64,000 nt of DNA from Siderastrea radians (Eukaryota; Cnidaria; Anthozoa; Scleractinia; Rhizangiidae), in assembly GCA_964017195.1 (NCBI GenBank), contig OZ024889.1, forward strand, positions 60,287,858 to 60,351,857. Direction: 5' to 3'. A program made the translations under genes and the position numbers. Under the pieces are notes generated by a model. The model saw only the letters and a list, made by a program, of their open reading frames with translations, searched no databases and was not told the DNA's origin. Below are positions 26,318 to 38,331 of the stretch, piece by piece; the first letter of the stretch is position 1, and each line of letters begins with the position of its first letter.

Positions 26318-26437
26318 AAAACAATTATTCTACTCGGGCTTGCTGGATATCAAATGATTATAACCAACTCGGCGCCACGCGCCTCGTTGGTTATCTATCA
26401 TTTCATATCCAGCGCGCCCTCGTAGAATAATTGTTAA
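26318..26437. mobile_element. Short MITE-like hairpin
   Basis: ACAATTATTCTACTCGGGC at the left end and the mirrored GCCCTCGTAGAATAATTGT at the right end bracket a second inner inverted repeat (GGATATCAAATGAT / ATCATTTCATATCC; CCAACTCGG / CCTCGTTGG). The size is about 120 bp. Confidence 0.65.
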
Positions 26438-26754
26438 ATGTAATATTCCAATATTATTTGCAGTTTCCCGAATAACTTCTCGAGGCTCCCGATTCCCGGC
26501 AAAATATCTTCAGATTCCCGAATAAATTTTGCCTTTCTCCCGAAACAGGCATTCAGCACCCCCCGTGCGACTTCGTGACGCAATGTTTCTCGTTTCCAGG
26601 GCCCTTTGTCTTGGACCCTTGCGTGCGGGCAAGACTCGGGAGGCTTAAATAATGTGACAATCAGTGCGTGAATAGCTATACAGAAACGTGTCAAAGAAAA
26701 GGTTTCTTGAGCGCATTTTAGAAGGCGAAAATACAAGCCATATAAATCAACGAG

Positions 26755-27017
26755 ATGTCTGGCATTTCAGCTGACGTTATCGGTCAAATAATTCTAACAA
26801 CCCTGAGCGACTTTCCCGAGTTATTCGTCGGAAACTATACACTCGGAGACGTCTTTGCTGCTGTCCGCTACAACGGGACTATCTTGTCCGTTATTGCGAA
26901 CGCAACGGGAGTTGACAAACAAGTTATAGAGAACAGTGTTGACCTGTATTTGGCGATAGTGCAGTATTTACGACCGACTTCTGCCACTCCACCAAGTAAC
27001 AGAAGTAACACGACCAG
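26755..27017 (+). CDS. Small two-exon gene, exon 1 (unknown function)
   Basis: The ATG at 26755 follows AACGAG and opens a frame with good coding composition that ends in a strong donor, AG|GTAAGC, at 27017/27018 in phase 2. The product is a soluble, mostly helical-looking protein with several N-x-T sequons and no signal peptide or known motif. It joins in frame to 29878-29962, for a total of 115 residues. The join is inferred from splice signals and phase. Confidence 0.5.
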
Positions 27018-29877
27018 GTAAGCGTCACACAAAGAAACCGAAAATTACAGTTTAGCGTCATTAAACCGTTAACTTAAGTGTAACCCACGAAGACAGTAGT
27101 GTCTGTCGTATATTACTTTTAAACGGAGAGGTTTTGGAGTCTTAAATATAATTTTAAATTCGTTCGACGATACATACGTAAACAAATCGAGCAAAATTAT
27201 TTCGACGGGGCCGCACAGAAAGGCTTCAATAAAGTAATTGTGGTAAGCCTCTAAGGTGTACGTATGATTTTTATACTTTGATATTACCATGAAACGTCAT
27301 GTTAAAAAGAATTACAAATTATGATATCTTGCGCGCGCGCGTCATGCTTTGACAAGCTCTCTTCTCGTATTTGTAGGTACATTGTACAGTCTTCATATTG
27401 TATTTGAATATCTACAAGCATAAAATATCATGTGTGTACTTTCATAGCTTGCACACAAGCGTCATGCTTTATTAGCTGCCCTCTCGAATCTATAACATCA
27501 AGACGAACATACGAACAGGCTGTTTAAGCTAAAAAGCCGGTTGGCAAAATGTTCGTTATGATTTGTGGATAAATAATAGTTGAACCGAAACACACAAAGT
27601 AAACATTCGGTATGACAGGTGCACTATGTTTCATTAAAAATTCATATTAATTTGTAATTTTAAAAAGACTCGCACGATTTTGCTTGGTATAGTAAGTGAA
27701 ATTGTTTTAAAACAGCTATTTAGAACCTTTTGAACATAATGCATTGGGCTTTATTAAATGACATGCATATGATGGTTTAGCTGCAGCTGTTGCTATTGAG
27801 CAGAACTCAAATTTGCATTAAAAGAGAAATCTTCAGGTCGATAAACAACAAGGAATTCAAATAAACGTAAATTGTAGCCAGGATAACAATTGGACATTGA
27901 GTGACTACGAGAAATTGAAAGCCGTAGTTACTCATCTAGAAAACGAAGCTGAATTGATCAGTGATGTATTTTTCAAACAACTATTTAGGTTCATTTAAAC
28001 AATGCGTCAGGCCTTGAAAAAATGACATGTTGGTTTATACAGTTGTAGTTATTAAGAAGAGCTCGAATTTGCATTCAAAGTACCGCCGACGATCTATCAT
28101 CAACTCGATAATTAATGACAAGAGTTCATTCTGGCATAGTTGCTGCTCATGATAACAATAAAGACATGATGTCAAGTAACATACCAACTGTTTAAAGGTC
28201 ATTCTAGCCAAGCTGCCTGAATAGATTTGAAAAATTGTTGTTACTCGTCTATAGAACAGGCGGAGCTGAAATAATCAGTGATGTAAGCCGACGTCAAATA
28301 AAAGGATTAGATTCTGTGACGAAATTATGTTGTCTTGTTTCTGTAGAAACCGTGATGCTGCCTCAGTGTGGAGTGAAATGATTCAATTTGATACTGATCA
28401 ACTGAGCTGATATAAAGGCAAAAAAAATGTTAAACCTAGCTTTCACAGCCGACGTCCGCTTTATAAATAAGGGGGATCATAGATGAAGCGTTTTTTAGTG
28501 AAAACAGCCGCAACGGTTGCATAAGAGTAAGCATTACAAAGCACAGTCATACATTCTTCTGATCCGTTAGTCGAAGGAGCGTGCTCGTGAGCACGGCTCA
28601 CCCTTTGCCATCACCTCTGTTGTCTCTGACCTATTTATTTATTTATTTCTGGCCTGTTTGACGCGAAAGGCACACAATACATACGGAATCGATAAAGTTT
28701 TGGGAATAGCGTGGTAAAATGCACATTCATCATGCATGACGAACTATAGTCACGCAACAGAAGAAGAACGAATAGTATCCCACAATCCTTTGCTTCATGG
28801 AATTTCATGAAGATGGCGAATGTCTTGTGACACATGGCGGATTTTGCCTGTTTTCGCTTTGGATTTTTTCACAGATAAAGCGTTTCGCTGAGGACAGCAC
28901 ACTTCAAAACACAAACTTGCAACTTTCATCATGAATTAGGTGTTGTTTCTTTTGAATTTAGCACATTAGAAATAGGTTTTTTAGATAATTTGAATAACAA
29001 TGTCTCACGCCATCCGTAACCACCGCTTCAATGAGTTGCACGAAGTTAATGATAGGTCTCTTTATGCTTGAGTAATTTAAAGAAACAGTGAAATTTCTGA
29101 ATAATTAAAAGTATTTGGACAACTTTGTACTATAGTGACCCTTAGTGACCCGACAGTATCAAATTTGGGTCCGCCTAATGTGCGAGGCTGTGAGCCATGC
29201 GAGTCATGCGAGTCACAGTGCGAGCCAGGATGCGAGTCATGACTTTAACGCTAGAACATGTTTTTAAAACATGTTGAGCAATATAAAATAAAATAAAAAA
29301 TAGCCACGTTTTCGTGATTCTGAAAACGTGTAAAATAGTACTGCATGCCGTAAATATACTCATTGCGTGTTAGGCTCAATGTATACATTGTGTTTTGCTG
29401 CTTGGAACATCAAACGCACATTTCGACGAAAAATAGCGTCAAAGACGAGTATATGTGTTGATTGCAAAACGATTTATTCCAATCGACACACAATCGAGTT
29501 TTGGATACACATGTAAACATCAACATATGAAAAAGATATTTAATAAGATTACAGATTACATACACTACCGGAAGTAACGCACTCTCTATTAGTCTTTTCA
29601 GAACACGGCTGCGATAGTTCGCGGCATTTTGCCAATACTGTTCCATTTTATTGTCTGTTTACTTATATTTCTATTTTTGTATTTTTGTCTTCTGTGTGGG
29701 TGTGTGTGTGGGGGGGAGCTGGCGGGGCTAAGCGTCTTTATTAGAGGGGTGCAGAAATATTACGTTTCAATTATAAATCACAACCTTTAAAAGAAAAGAA
29801 ATTCTTAAGCATCTGAACTAATGAAAGATTAGTCCGTAATGAAGCTTACATAACTATGTCTTTTTTCTGTTGTTCAG
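27018..29877. other. Intron with minisatellite
   Basis: AT-rich and without coding signals. Near 29178-29240 a minisatellite of GAGCCATGCGAGTCAT-type units occurs. The same unit recurs in inverse orientation at 37340-37412. A GCGCGC stretch lies near 27331-27340. Confidence 0.45.
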
Positions 29878-29962
29878 TCAAGGCGTTTCGATCAACAACG
29901 TCATTCCAATTTTGTACGGGCAAATGAAAGAATTTCTGGGCAATTTTCCCATGCACGCATAA
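29878..29962 (+). CDS. Small two-exon gene, exon 2
   Basis: A pyrimidine-rich tract and TTCAG acceptor (29873-29877) precede a short frame beginning with a T that completes the split serine codon of exon 1. It then encodes QGVSINNVIPILYGQMKEF and a short tail to a TAA at 29960-29962. The two exons sum to 348 nt, exactly divisible by three. The intron is about 2.9 kb. Confidence 0.45.
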
Positions 29963-30135
29963 CGTGGACAAAAGAAGAATGTTCTTTTAATCCAGGACTT
30001 CGCTATAGTCCTGTAAGGGCCTTCTGTACTTGCCTGGATATCACCTTCTGTAAGCTCTTTTTTGCAAATGGCGCATTTAGCGTCTTTTTTAGATTTTCTT
30101 TTGTTGATTTTGTAAGTTTGTTCATCCTGTGAAAG

Positions 30136-32439
30136 TCAAGTCAGTTTGGTTAATGAAACGTTTTCGGGAAATGCCTCTATTATTTTTTTCCACTGTTGAT
30201 CAGTAAATTTCGACTGGTACAAAATCGGCTGCTCTTTATCGAATTTAAACAGATTGTGAAAAATCCACATCAGGAGGTGACATTCCCTTCTACACCAGGC
30301 AGATGAACAGACTGAAGACTCCTTTTTTAAGCAAATTTCTTCAAGATATCCCATCGTGTCAAGCACTTTAAAATTAAAGCTGGTCATGGACGAATCGCAA
30401 TGAAGTAAATCCATATCGACCCCTTCAACCTTGGCGTGGAATAGCTTCTTTTGGTTTTTGGTCACGTGGGAATCCCTCTTTTTCTTTACTTGTTTACCTT
30501 TCTTTTTTGTTTGATTTTTTTTGTCAGCGCGGTGGGTGTCTTTAGTGTTAATTCTAAACTGATCCTGTGCGTTTTCGATGTCGTCAGCATTAAATTCGCA
30601 GTCACTGCCAAGTATGGCTTCTGCATTGTTAACGATTTCTTGAATCGTATCGGCCGACGCTTCTCGTGCTTTAGCTACACTCTGGGACTGTTTCTCAGAG
30701 CGATCTGCCGCGGAAGGGCCACGACCTACCGTTTTCAGGCCAAGGGATTGTCTCTTTTTTTCAGCAGCTTCCAGAACTGCACTTGCGCATTCTGAAGTTA
30801 CCACGTCAAGAATACTTTTTCTGTACCCTGAGGCATGTAACGATTTGGCATTTGCTACTTCCGCGGAGGATGCTTCACTAGATGATTGGGTGTGGCACCA
30901 CCTTTGCCAGCGTGCTTTTCTTCGCCACCACCATGCTTTAAAAGACATCATTTTTGTGACATTTGTCGCTTTTTTTTGGATAAGCTTTTCGAGTCTTTTT
31001 TCTGCATCTTGGTCTTTAATGGTTATTCCTTGACAGGCTTTTCAATAACTATTTACAAAAATATAATAATAATTAATACTAAAATCCTAATGTACAATAA
31101 ATAGCATAAAAATTATCTAATAAATATATATGTATATATCAATGAGTATCAATGTGCCTGGAAAGAGGTAGGAGCATTGTATGCATCCATCATGATTGAT
31201 TTGAACTGATTTTTACTTTTTTCTTTGTTAAAATGAACTGAATTACGATTGATGTCTTGTTTGAAATGGAAAAAGTCCGATATAGTCTTGTTTTTTACGT
31301 TTTCCCCCTTTGCTAGACAAAGACCTCGCCACAGAGCACCACCTTCATCACCGACGTATGACTTTGGACCTAATCCCCCTCCTGAAATATCTTTATTATC
31401 TGTGTTATATTCGCTAGCCACTGTACGGGTACCTTGTCGACGGCGGTATCAAAAGATTGAACCATTTTCTTCACGTTGTCTGAATTTTCACCGGGTTTGG
31501 GTGCAAACATGCTGACTAATTTAACATTGCGTCTCAAGACGGGATCGTAAGTGGTCATTTCGATTTCTGTGTAGTTGTGTGCACGGCTTTCACAACCATC
31601 AAGGCTTACTGGCTCATCGACAATGCCAAGACTAATGAGTGCACCCAATCGCACCTTTTGCTCAGACGAAAGAATGACATAATCGTCACCAACACACATA
31701 ATTAAATTTTCAGCTAAATTTCTGGCAATAAAATCGTCTTTCAGCAACCGGGCAGCCTCTATTTCTGATCCTCCAGGTCTCTTTTTTTGTTGATGGTACT
31801 CTGGATATACTGTAGGTGTTTTTTGTTGCTGTATTTGAGTGCCACATCGTTCACCTCGTCTCCTTCTTTATCACTAAGTAAGGCCTCGCGTACAATGTCT
31901 AACTGCAATTGTCTTGCAGATTTTGTAGGTTTTATTCGAAGAATGCCTTCCAATTCCTCCTTAGATGGCTTTTCTTCTTCTTGCTTTGGAGAGCAATTGT
32001 GTTCCTGTAATTAAATTACTGTCTTTTTTGTGTGACACCTGTCGTTTTCGACATACTTTCTGGCTGAGCAATGATTTCTAATGGCTTCACATTGGCAGTG
32101 CATGCAACGTTTAGATCGATTAAAGTCTACTTTGTTTGGGGACTTCTGAACTTTTAAGTATGCGCACTTTTTGTTTGCACATTCTAACGAGCCGAGACAA
32201 AGCTGAGGAGTTCTTCTTCCACCCTTACAAAACCCCGCTCTTTTACATGGCTGTGCTCTTCCCCACTTCCAGTTGTCTACAACCGCTGACAAAGGCTCTG
32301 CATCATTGTACTCCACTTCATATTCTGCAGGACCTTGAGGAGTCCGTGGAACCTTCTTGACGCGAATTGGCTTCAGTTTGTCAATTTCGTCTTGGTTCGC
32401 ATACATTCTACGTCCCTTTCTAAAAATGCTTATGTCCAT
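30136..32439 (-). pseudogene. MULE-like DDE transposase gene, broken
   Basis: Successive minus-strand pieces read as one transposase. 32011-32439 has an N-terminal Cys-rich finger (CLGSLECANKKCAYLK, then CMHCQCEAI and CSARKY) typical of MULE-type transposases. 31759-31953 and 31149-31747 hold the catalytic core, with a DEGGALWRGL-like segment and a DFFHFKQ-like H motif. 30136-30951 carries the downstream WWWRRKARW-type region and a basic, Lys-rich tail. The frame shifts at a 7-A run (near 31786-31792) and again near 31400, and an AT-rich gap (about 30990-31148) may be an intron. Catalytic residue assignment is tentative. Confidence 0.5.
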
Positions 32440-32609
32440 GTTGTCGTCGCTGTTTCTACAAAATAAAAATGGTCATTAGGAACTTGGATGCCTATATATA
32501 AACTAATACGGCAACATATTTATGCCATAGTAACTAATACGGCGACATATAACGACATAGTAACTAATACGGCGACATATAACGTATGATAATAAAGTTA
32601 TCATATTAT

Positions 32610-32640
32610 ATCATATCATATCATATCATATCATATACTG
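32610..32640. repeat. ATATC pentanucleotide microsatellite
   Basis: TATCA units repeat about six times. A short CGGCGACATATAACG-type duplication precedes it (32516-32585). Confidence 0.8.
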
Positions 32641-33197
32641 TATTTTCGCATTTAATGATTTCAAGCCCCCCCCCCCCCATAGTAGCCTGTTTAAGTCGTT
32701 CATTCTACCCTCCAACACCCCCTCGCACTACATAAGCGTTATTTTCATGCGTAGTTGTAATTGATAGGATCATATTCTCATCTTGTCAGTAATCTGAAAT
32801 CTTGAATTAATTTGCCTCATTGTTTTTCTGTTGTTTTTGTTGTTGCTGTTGTTGTTTTTCGTTTTAGTGTTTTCCAGCTTATTTTAACATTGAGTAATGC
32901 AGTGGGCTCCTGGCCTTACAGTACCCTTAAGTCACGACATTAATAAAGTACAGTTCCTTCAAAACAGACCTCCATTCACCGCAACCAAAACAACATATCA
33001 TGCACACATAATAATATAATATATAGATTTAGCCAAGCCTAAAAGCGGAGCCCCCCTTTTTGTTTTGTCTGTTTTTTGTTTTTTTGTTTTTGGTTTTTTG
33101 TTTTTTTGTTTTGTTTTTGCTGGCAGTTATTAATTTGTGAAAATACTCTTATTCAAGTCGTTAAAAAAAAAAACCGAAAAAAAAAAAAAGAAAAAAA

Positions 33198-33272
33198 TTC
33201 CTGCTTCCGCTGAGTGTCGAACCCAGCTCGTCGGCGTGAGATGTCGGTGACTAGTCCACTAGGCCATGGGCG
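33198..33272 (-). mobile_element. tRNA-derived SINE head
   Basis: On the minus strand a pol III A box (TGGCCTAGTGG) and B box (GGGTTCGACAC) lie about 35 bp apart, as in a tRNA, but the acceptor ends do not pair. Beyond the 3' end lies a long T-rich stretch (A-rich on the plus strand, about 33162-33197). This fits a SINE fragment or tRNA pseudogene rather than a functional tRNA. Confidence 0.55.
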
Positions 33273-33767
33273 TTTAACGTTATTATAAAAGTTAATTTTA
33301 ATACTTATTTCTGTCTTCGTGACAAGCTGCCTATCAGCATGAAAATGCTGGTGTTTTTCCTGGCAAAATGTGTTCGAAACGCCGTAAAAACCATGGTTGT
33401 GGACAGAAAAAAGCAAAAAGCACTAGCTGTGCTATATTTGGCGTCGAAACCGCTGCGAAAAGCTGCGAACTCGAGCGGTGTGCCGACCGAGTGTGAACAG
33501 AACCGACAAGGCGAATTTGAACTTTTTGCCTGAAGTTTATCGCCTAATTTCTTTCGCATAAATTGAACCTTTTCCCCTTCCACCAAAAAGACAACTGAGT
33601 GTTCTTTTGAACTTTTTTTTTCATTAACAAATTTGTTTTTGACTTTTGTTGTCTTTGCTTGTTTTGCTACAACGCGGGTCAACATGCGATTTCGCGCCAA
33701 AAACACACGGGATTCAGCACAGGGTTATATCCAGTGTATGAAGTGTATTGGTAGCCCTCTGGTGCGG

Positions 33768-33796
33768 ACGGACGGACGTACGGACGGACGGTCACG
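33768..33796. repeat. GGAC/GGACGGAC minisatellite
   Basis: CGGACGGACGTACGGACGGACGG is a short tandem repeat next to a CACGTGAC palindrome. Confidence 0.7.
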
Positions 33797-33877
33797 TGAC
33801 TATTACGTCACTACCAAAATTTTTTGGCTTGACAGGTTACCAAATTTCCTTAGCAATGGAGCTCCGCTGACGCGCTA

Positions 33878-34051
33878 GCGCGCTGGCTCCGCTATTACAT
33901 ACTCTTCATCGAATAGCTGTTGTTTTGGGGGTGAGCCGTCGTCTTTAGGTCTTTTGACTGGTGGTACACGTGGTTTTTGAGGCGTGTTGTCATTGGAGCT
34001 ACGTCCACTTACGCTGGCTATCAATTCTTCGATATCAATACTGTCATCCTG
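33878..34051 (-). CDS. Probable exon, OTU-protease-like gene (3' part)
   Basis: Read on the minus strand, an AG acceptor near 34052 opens a coding-like, acidic then Pro/Lys-rich frame (DDSIDIEELIA, RVPPVKRPKDD) ending in a stop near 33880. Similar low-complexity, coding-like minus-strand blocks lie at about 34420-34557 and 35413-35577. They may be exons of the gene whose catalytic part is at 35788-36897, but the connection is inferred and a block at 34880-35060 contains stops in its best frame. Confidence 0.3.
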
Positions 34052-35110
34052 CTATGTACAAACAGAAGACAGTTCTAACTGAGATTTAGATGAAATCATA
34101 TGTACACGCCAGTTCTTGCATATAAAATTTTGAGTTTGTTTAAAACGATCTGAATCCCAGTAGACAATATCTATAATAATTTTAAATAATAATTTTGGAA
34201 GGCTAATTCGTTTGGCGTTTGGCATTTCCTTTCTATGCATGACGCCAAGCTACACATTATGCAGCCTGGATCAGAGGACGTAAGTAAATTAGTGATCACC
34301 TGGGTCGTGGTTTCAAGGTAAACAAGAGGTACTGAGTCGCGAAAGGAAACAGGTAGCAGCAGCAGGAAGAAAAAGGATTAGGATAGCTATTTGAGTCTTT
34401 GTTCAGTTATTTCAGTACTGCAAAAAATTACAGATGAAATACGCTGTCTCTTTCTGATGGATTGCTTAAGGGGCGAATCCACGGCCATGTCATCGTCTGA
34501 GCTTATTTTAACCACACACGGTTTACTGGTATCCGCAACCGGGGTGGTAGGCTCCACCTTACAGTTCTAAATTCGTAGAAAGGCAAAGCTTGTATAAGTT
34601 AATTGTTGTTATACATATACTAGACATGATGATTGATGAACGATTTCGCGTGGGTCACAGCGTAATACTGCACGAGTAATTTGGTTTTTCAGTGTACACA
34701 GTAGAAGCCTTTGGGCGAGGGTGTATACAAAGAAAAATTGCGTCGCACAACTCGAATAACAGCAAATATAGTTGATTTGTGTGCGTGCATGACTACTGAA
34801 TCAAAGGGTAAGTACAAGTTAAACAACGTATTGTATTTTATTTACATCATGAACGAGTAAGTTAAACACTCGCATACCTTCAACGATGCGTCTTTTTGAG
34901 AAACCGTTTCTGCCTCGATTTATTCAAGATCCGATCCAGAAGAAGATTCCTCGTCTGAGATGATGTCTATGATTTCACCTCTCCATAAACTGGTTCCGGG
35001 ATTGTAATCCTCCGTTGTTTCCCATCATTCCATCTGTCTATTTTTCCCTCGCTTGGGTATCTGACATAAAACATAGGAGAATGTACACTTGTATATATTG
35101 AAAAGTTCCG

Positions 35111-35265
35111 TTAATAAGAAACCTCGTTCCCAGGGCTTTTTCCTTGGTAATTTGGGAGGAGCGGGAAAAGGCCCTGACATCGGCCAGTCACGTGAACTCC
35201 AAATACTTCCCGCCCCTCCAAAATTATCAAGAGAAAAGCCCTGGGAACGAGGTTGCTTAATAAGA
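35111..35265. mobile_element. 137-bp MITE with 9-bp target duplication
   Basis: TIRs AACCTCGTTCCCAGGGCTTTT and its inverse bound a 137-bp element (35120-35256). The 9-bp direct repeat TTAATAAGA flanks it on both sides (35111-35119, 35257-35265). A 9-bp duplication is the hallmark of MULE-type transposition. Confidence 0.8.
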
Positions 35266-35787
35266 TCCTAGCCCCCTCCCACTTTCTCGGAAAATAAACT
35301 CCGTAGAATTCAGAAGAAAGAAGCAAAAATTCTTCAAATAGAAGTAGTGTATGGGATTTCCTGGACCTCCTCAGCACCCGGCGTTATGATTAACAAGTAC
35401 CCCTAATATTATTGTACCTTTGTTGTCCTTTTGGTCTTGGACGTTTTACACGGAGAAGTGTTAACTTCTTGTTCTTCCCGTGCTTCTTCCCGTTTGATTT
35501 CGGAAGTTGAACTAGAACTAGGTGCCTCAGGATATCCCTTGGAAGACACAGCCGCTGCATAGCTTGATGCCTGAAAAATGGTAAAATACCGGTTGAGTAA
35601 CTGAACAATATGCTTATAATGAAAATGTCATGACCCAATCTCGACACACCCAGACAACACAAGTCTGACGTGAGTAGATTGTTTGCCAAAAATTGTAAAT
35701 TTCAAGCCGAAAATTTGTACATATAAATTCTGAAATGAACCACATCTGTTTACATTGTGTATGATATATAAAAGAAACCGAACGCAC

Positions 35788-36897
35788 CTTTTGCTTGGGC
35801 TTCAATGCGACGTAGTGATTACCACTGTGTCCAAAGTATAGGGTACCAATTGAAGGACCCGACTGGGGCTCGACAACTTTAACAAAATTACAACTTTAAC
35901 AAATTTTCATCCTGTAGAATAAAGATGTGTCAAAACAATTTATTACTCTTTAAAAAATTAATTTTCACAAAGCACAAAGCAATGGAACTAAAAAATGTGA
36001 AGAAATGTAAGCAATAATTTACCCCATGCACTGTTACTGATCACAACCGTGTAGTGCATCACATCTCGGCAAAGGCGCTTATTACAGCTGAATTTGCATA
36101 ATTCTTTCGCAGGATCTTCAGTGCTTCAGACCATGCGCCCGGCACCTTTTTACCACCCAAATCGACTTCACACAAGAAAGCCAAGCGGTCATTTCCCTGG
36201 CTCTGTCAGGTAAAAACAAAACAAAATATCTCAAAACTTTATTCAAGTGACTTTTAGGTCGTTTTCAAAAGTTTAAGCTACTGTATTTCTTTCTCCTTTT
36301 CTGGTTAAGAGAAATTGGTGCCTGTCTGGACATGTGGGAGAGTGCGATCGCCATAAACGTTGGTTTTCAAATGCAGTGTCCACGAATGCCGTGATATTAA
36401 ATTTCCACGCAGAAGCTACAGCAACTGAACATTTACACGAAGGCTATGAAGTTATAGAAGAAGATAACAGTACACTAAAAAAATAAACTTCAAAGTGCAA
36501 AAGGAAGACAGGGATTTAACCTTATATTAATGAAGGTTAATTATAAAACAGTGATGTAAAAATAAATGGGAGAAAAATCATTCCTTTTACAATACAATAC
36601 AATACAATAAATGTATTAAGGAATCCTAACAGGTTTCATTTATTTTCTTGGCTATTGTCGTTGATGTAAGGAATCCCCTCTTTTCCGTCACGCAATTACT
36701 TACGCTGCTATGCAATAACTTACGTCAAACTGATGGCCCTCCAGATAATCAAAAATGAGATTGTGTAAGATCTGCGACTTAAAACCAAGTTGAAATGCTG
36801 CAGCCCGATAGAAACAGTTTCCATCACCAGGAGGATTAAATGCAATTTCAAAACCTTCCTCGGCTATTCTCTGTTGAAGTTCCATTTCAATTTCCAT
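35788..36897 (-). CDS. OTU-family cysteine peptidase-like gene, catalytic exons
   Basis: The first exon (36724-36897) starts with ATG and encodes a Met/Glu-rich helix, then PPGDGNCFYRAA, the Asp-Gly-Asn-Cys motif around the nucleophilic Cys of OTU deubiquitinases. It ends at a GTAAGT donor in phase 0. The last exon of the domain (35788-about 35873) contains GNHYVALKP, the usual catalytic His region, and ends at a GTGCGT donor. Its acceptor joins in phase 1 to an exon ending TGGG|GTAAAT near 36024. The middle of the domain (about 36025-36210) shows coding-like text in two frames, so an unseen short intron or a frameshift exists. OTU enzymes cleave ubiquitin chains; related domains are also carried by some transposons. 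Confidence 0.5.
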
Positions 36898-37805
36898 TTT
36901 CTAACGAAAGTAAAAGTATAATTTACTGTTAACAAAAAAGAAAAAGACTTCATTTCGCAATTTTCAAACACGTCCATCTACTGACTGTGGTGAAAATGTT
37001 CGAGAAGTACGACAGATTCGATCGGAAAAGCATAGTATCAGAGTCCCACTTACCATAAACGATGATTTGAGAAGTAAAAATCGGAAAAAAATTTCCACCT
37101 CTTCCGATAATCCTGTTAAGGCTGGAATGAAAAAATTCCACCTCTTTGTTTCACTGTAACGTGCCAAGGAAGAACACTGTAAAAGACTGGGGTCTAACAT
37201 CTCAGGCCGAGAGAGACTGGGTTTGAGGACAATCAACAATGGCGGATCGCGTCACGAAATTAGCTGTACGGTAAAGATACTTGTGCATACTTATTTTATT
37301 TATTTCTTTTCTTTATTTTAATTTTTTTAATTTTTTGCTTGACTCGCATGGCTCCCATGGCTCGCACTATGACTCGCATGGCTCGCACTATGACTCGCAT
37401 GGCTCGCTGGCTGGCATGTTAGTAAAACTCTTCAAATTTCTGAAGGTTCGAAAATGGTCCAAATCCCTACAATTTCGAGTTATCACGTTTTAACCCACAT
37501 CATTTGGCGATTCCGCGACAAATGTAATAGAGTAATAAACAGGGTTAAAGGAGTTTAATTGCGCTTTTTCTTTATTGTGCTTTCCGTGCGAGCAAGAGTG
37601 AATTAATCGCTTGTGCTTTGTTGGATAAGCTCAAAAGGATCCGCGAAGATTACCAGCTATTAGCCGTTGCTTTCTCCTTGAGTATGGTCAACTGAGGGAC
37701 AGATATCACTATTTATGTCTCTACTTGAAATGGTCGAAGTAGTTTGACACAAATCTTCGAGATCGCAAATTATTGTTCCAGTTAATTGTCCATTGTCCTG
37801 TGCAT
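36898..37805. other. Intergenic with minisatellite
   Basis: No gene is recognised. A minisatellite of GACTCGCATGGCTCGCACTAT units runs from about 37340 to 37412 and is the inverse of the repeat near 29178. Confidence 0.5.
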
Positions 37806-37840
37806 TTAAAGAGCCAGTGTCACCCAAAGTGCTTTGCGCG
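37806..37840 (+). repeat. Left copy of a 35-bp inverted repeat flanking the Polinton
   Basis: TTAAAGAGCCAGTGTCACCC and the following AAAGTGCTTTGCGCG are repeated exactly, in inverse orientation, at 60419-60453. The two copies lie outside the Polinton TSDs, suggesting ends of an older element into which the Polinton inserted. Confidence 0.6.
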
Positions 37841-37941
37841 GTTGTGTTTTTGTTTTGAAGTTTGGCTGACGCGTTTGCCGGACGTTTCGCAAATGATACC
37901 CTGCCGCACTGGCCTTTCAGCAAGCTGATATTTACAGTAGT

Positions 37942-37947
37942 AGCCTC
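37942..37947 (+). repeat. Target site duplication, left (AGCCTC)
   Basis: AGCCTC directly precedes the left terminus AGTAGTTTGGGGCGG. The identical hexamer follows the right terminus at 59535. Six-base duplications are characteristic of Polinton/Maverick insertion. Confidence 0.85.
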
Positions 37948-38331
37948 AGTAGTTTGGGGCGGCGGTCTGGCGTTTTGTATGGAAAAGGCCTACCCCTCGA
38001 GTTTTTTAAACCAATGAGAGACTAGTGCCATTCCTTTTTATCATGTGATCCCGGTCAAGAGAATGGACCAATGAGCGTAGGGGTCAAAGGTCATTCAAGA
38101 TGGCGGCTGATGGTGGGGGTGTGATTTTTGTGGGGAGACCGCTGACCAAATGGGAAAAAGGATCGTGGGCTCAGACAAGATGGCGTCTGGTGGTGGGAGT
38201 GTGATTTGGGTGGGGAAACCGCGGACCCAAGTGGGAAAAATCGCGGGCGCAGCAGCGCTGGACGACATAAAGAAGAGACTGGATGGTTTCTTTTCAGGTT
38301 TTATTGAAGAACAACAAGATCTACTAAAATG

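Noticed and set aside
30451..30795. 114-codon plus-strand frame
   Set aside because: Antisense shadow of the coding-like transposase tail on the minus strand.
33198..33272. Functional tRNA on the minus strand
   Set aside because: A and B boxes are present but the acceptor ends do not pair and a T/A-rich tail follows; SINE more likely.
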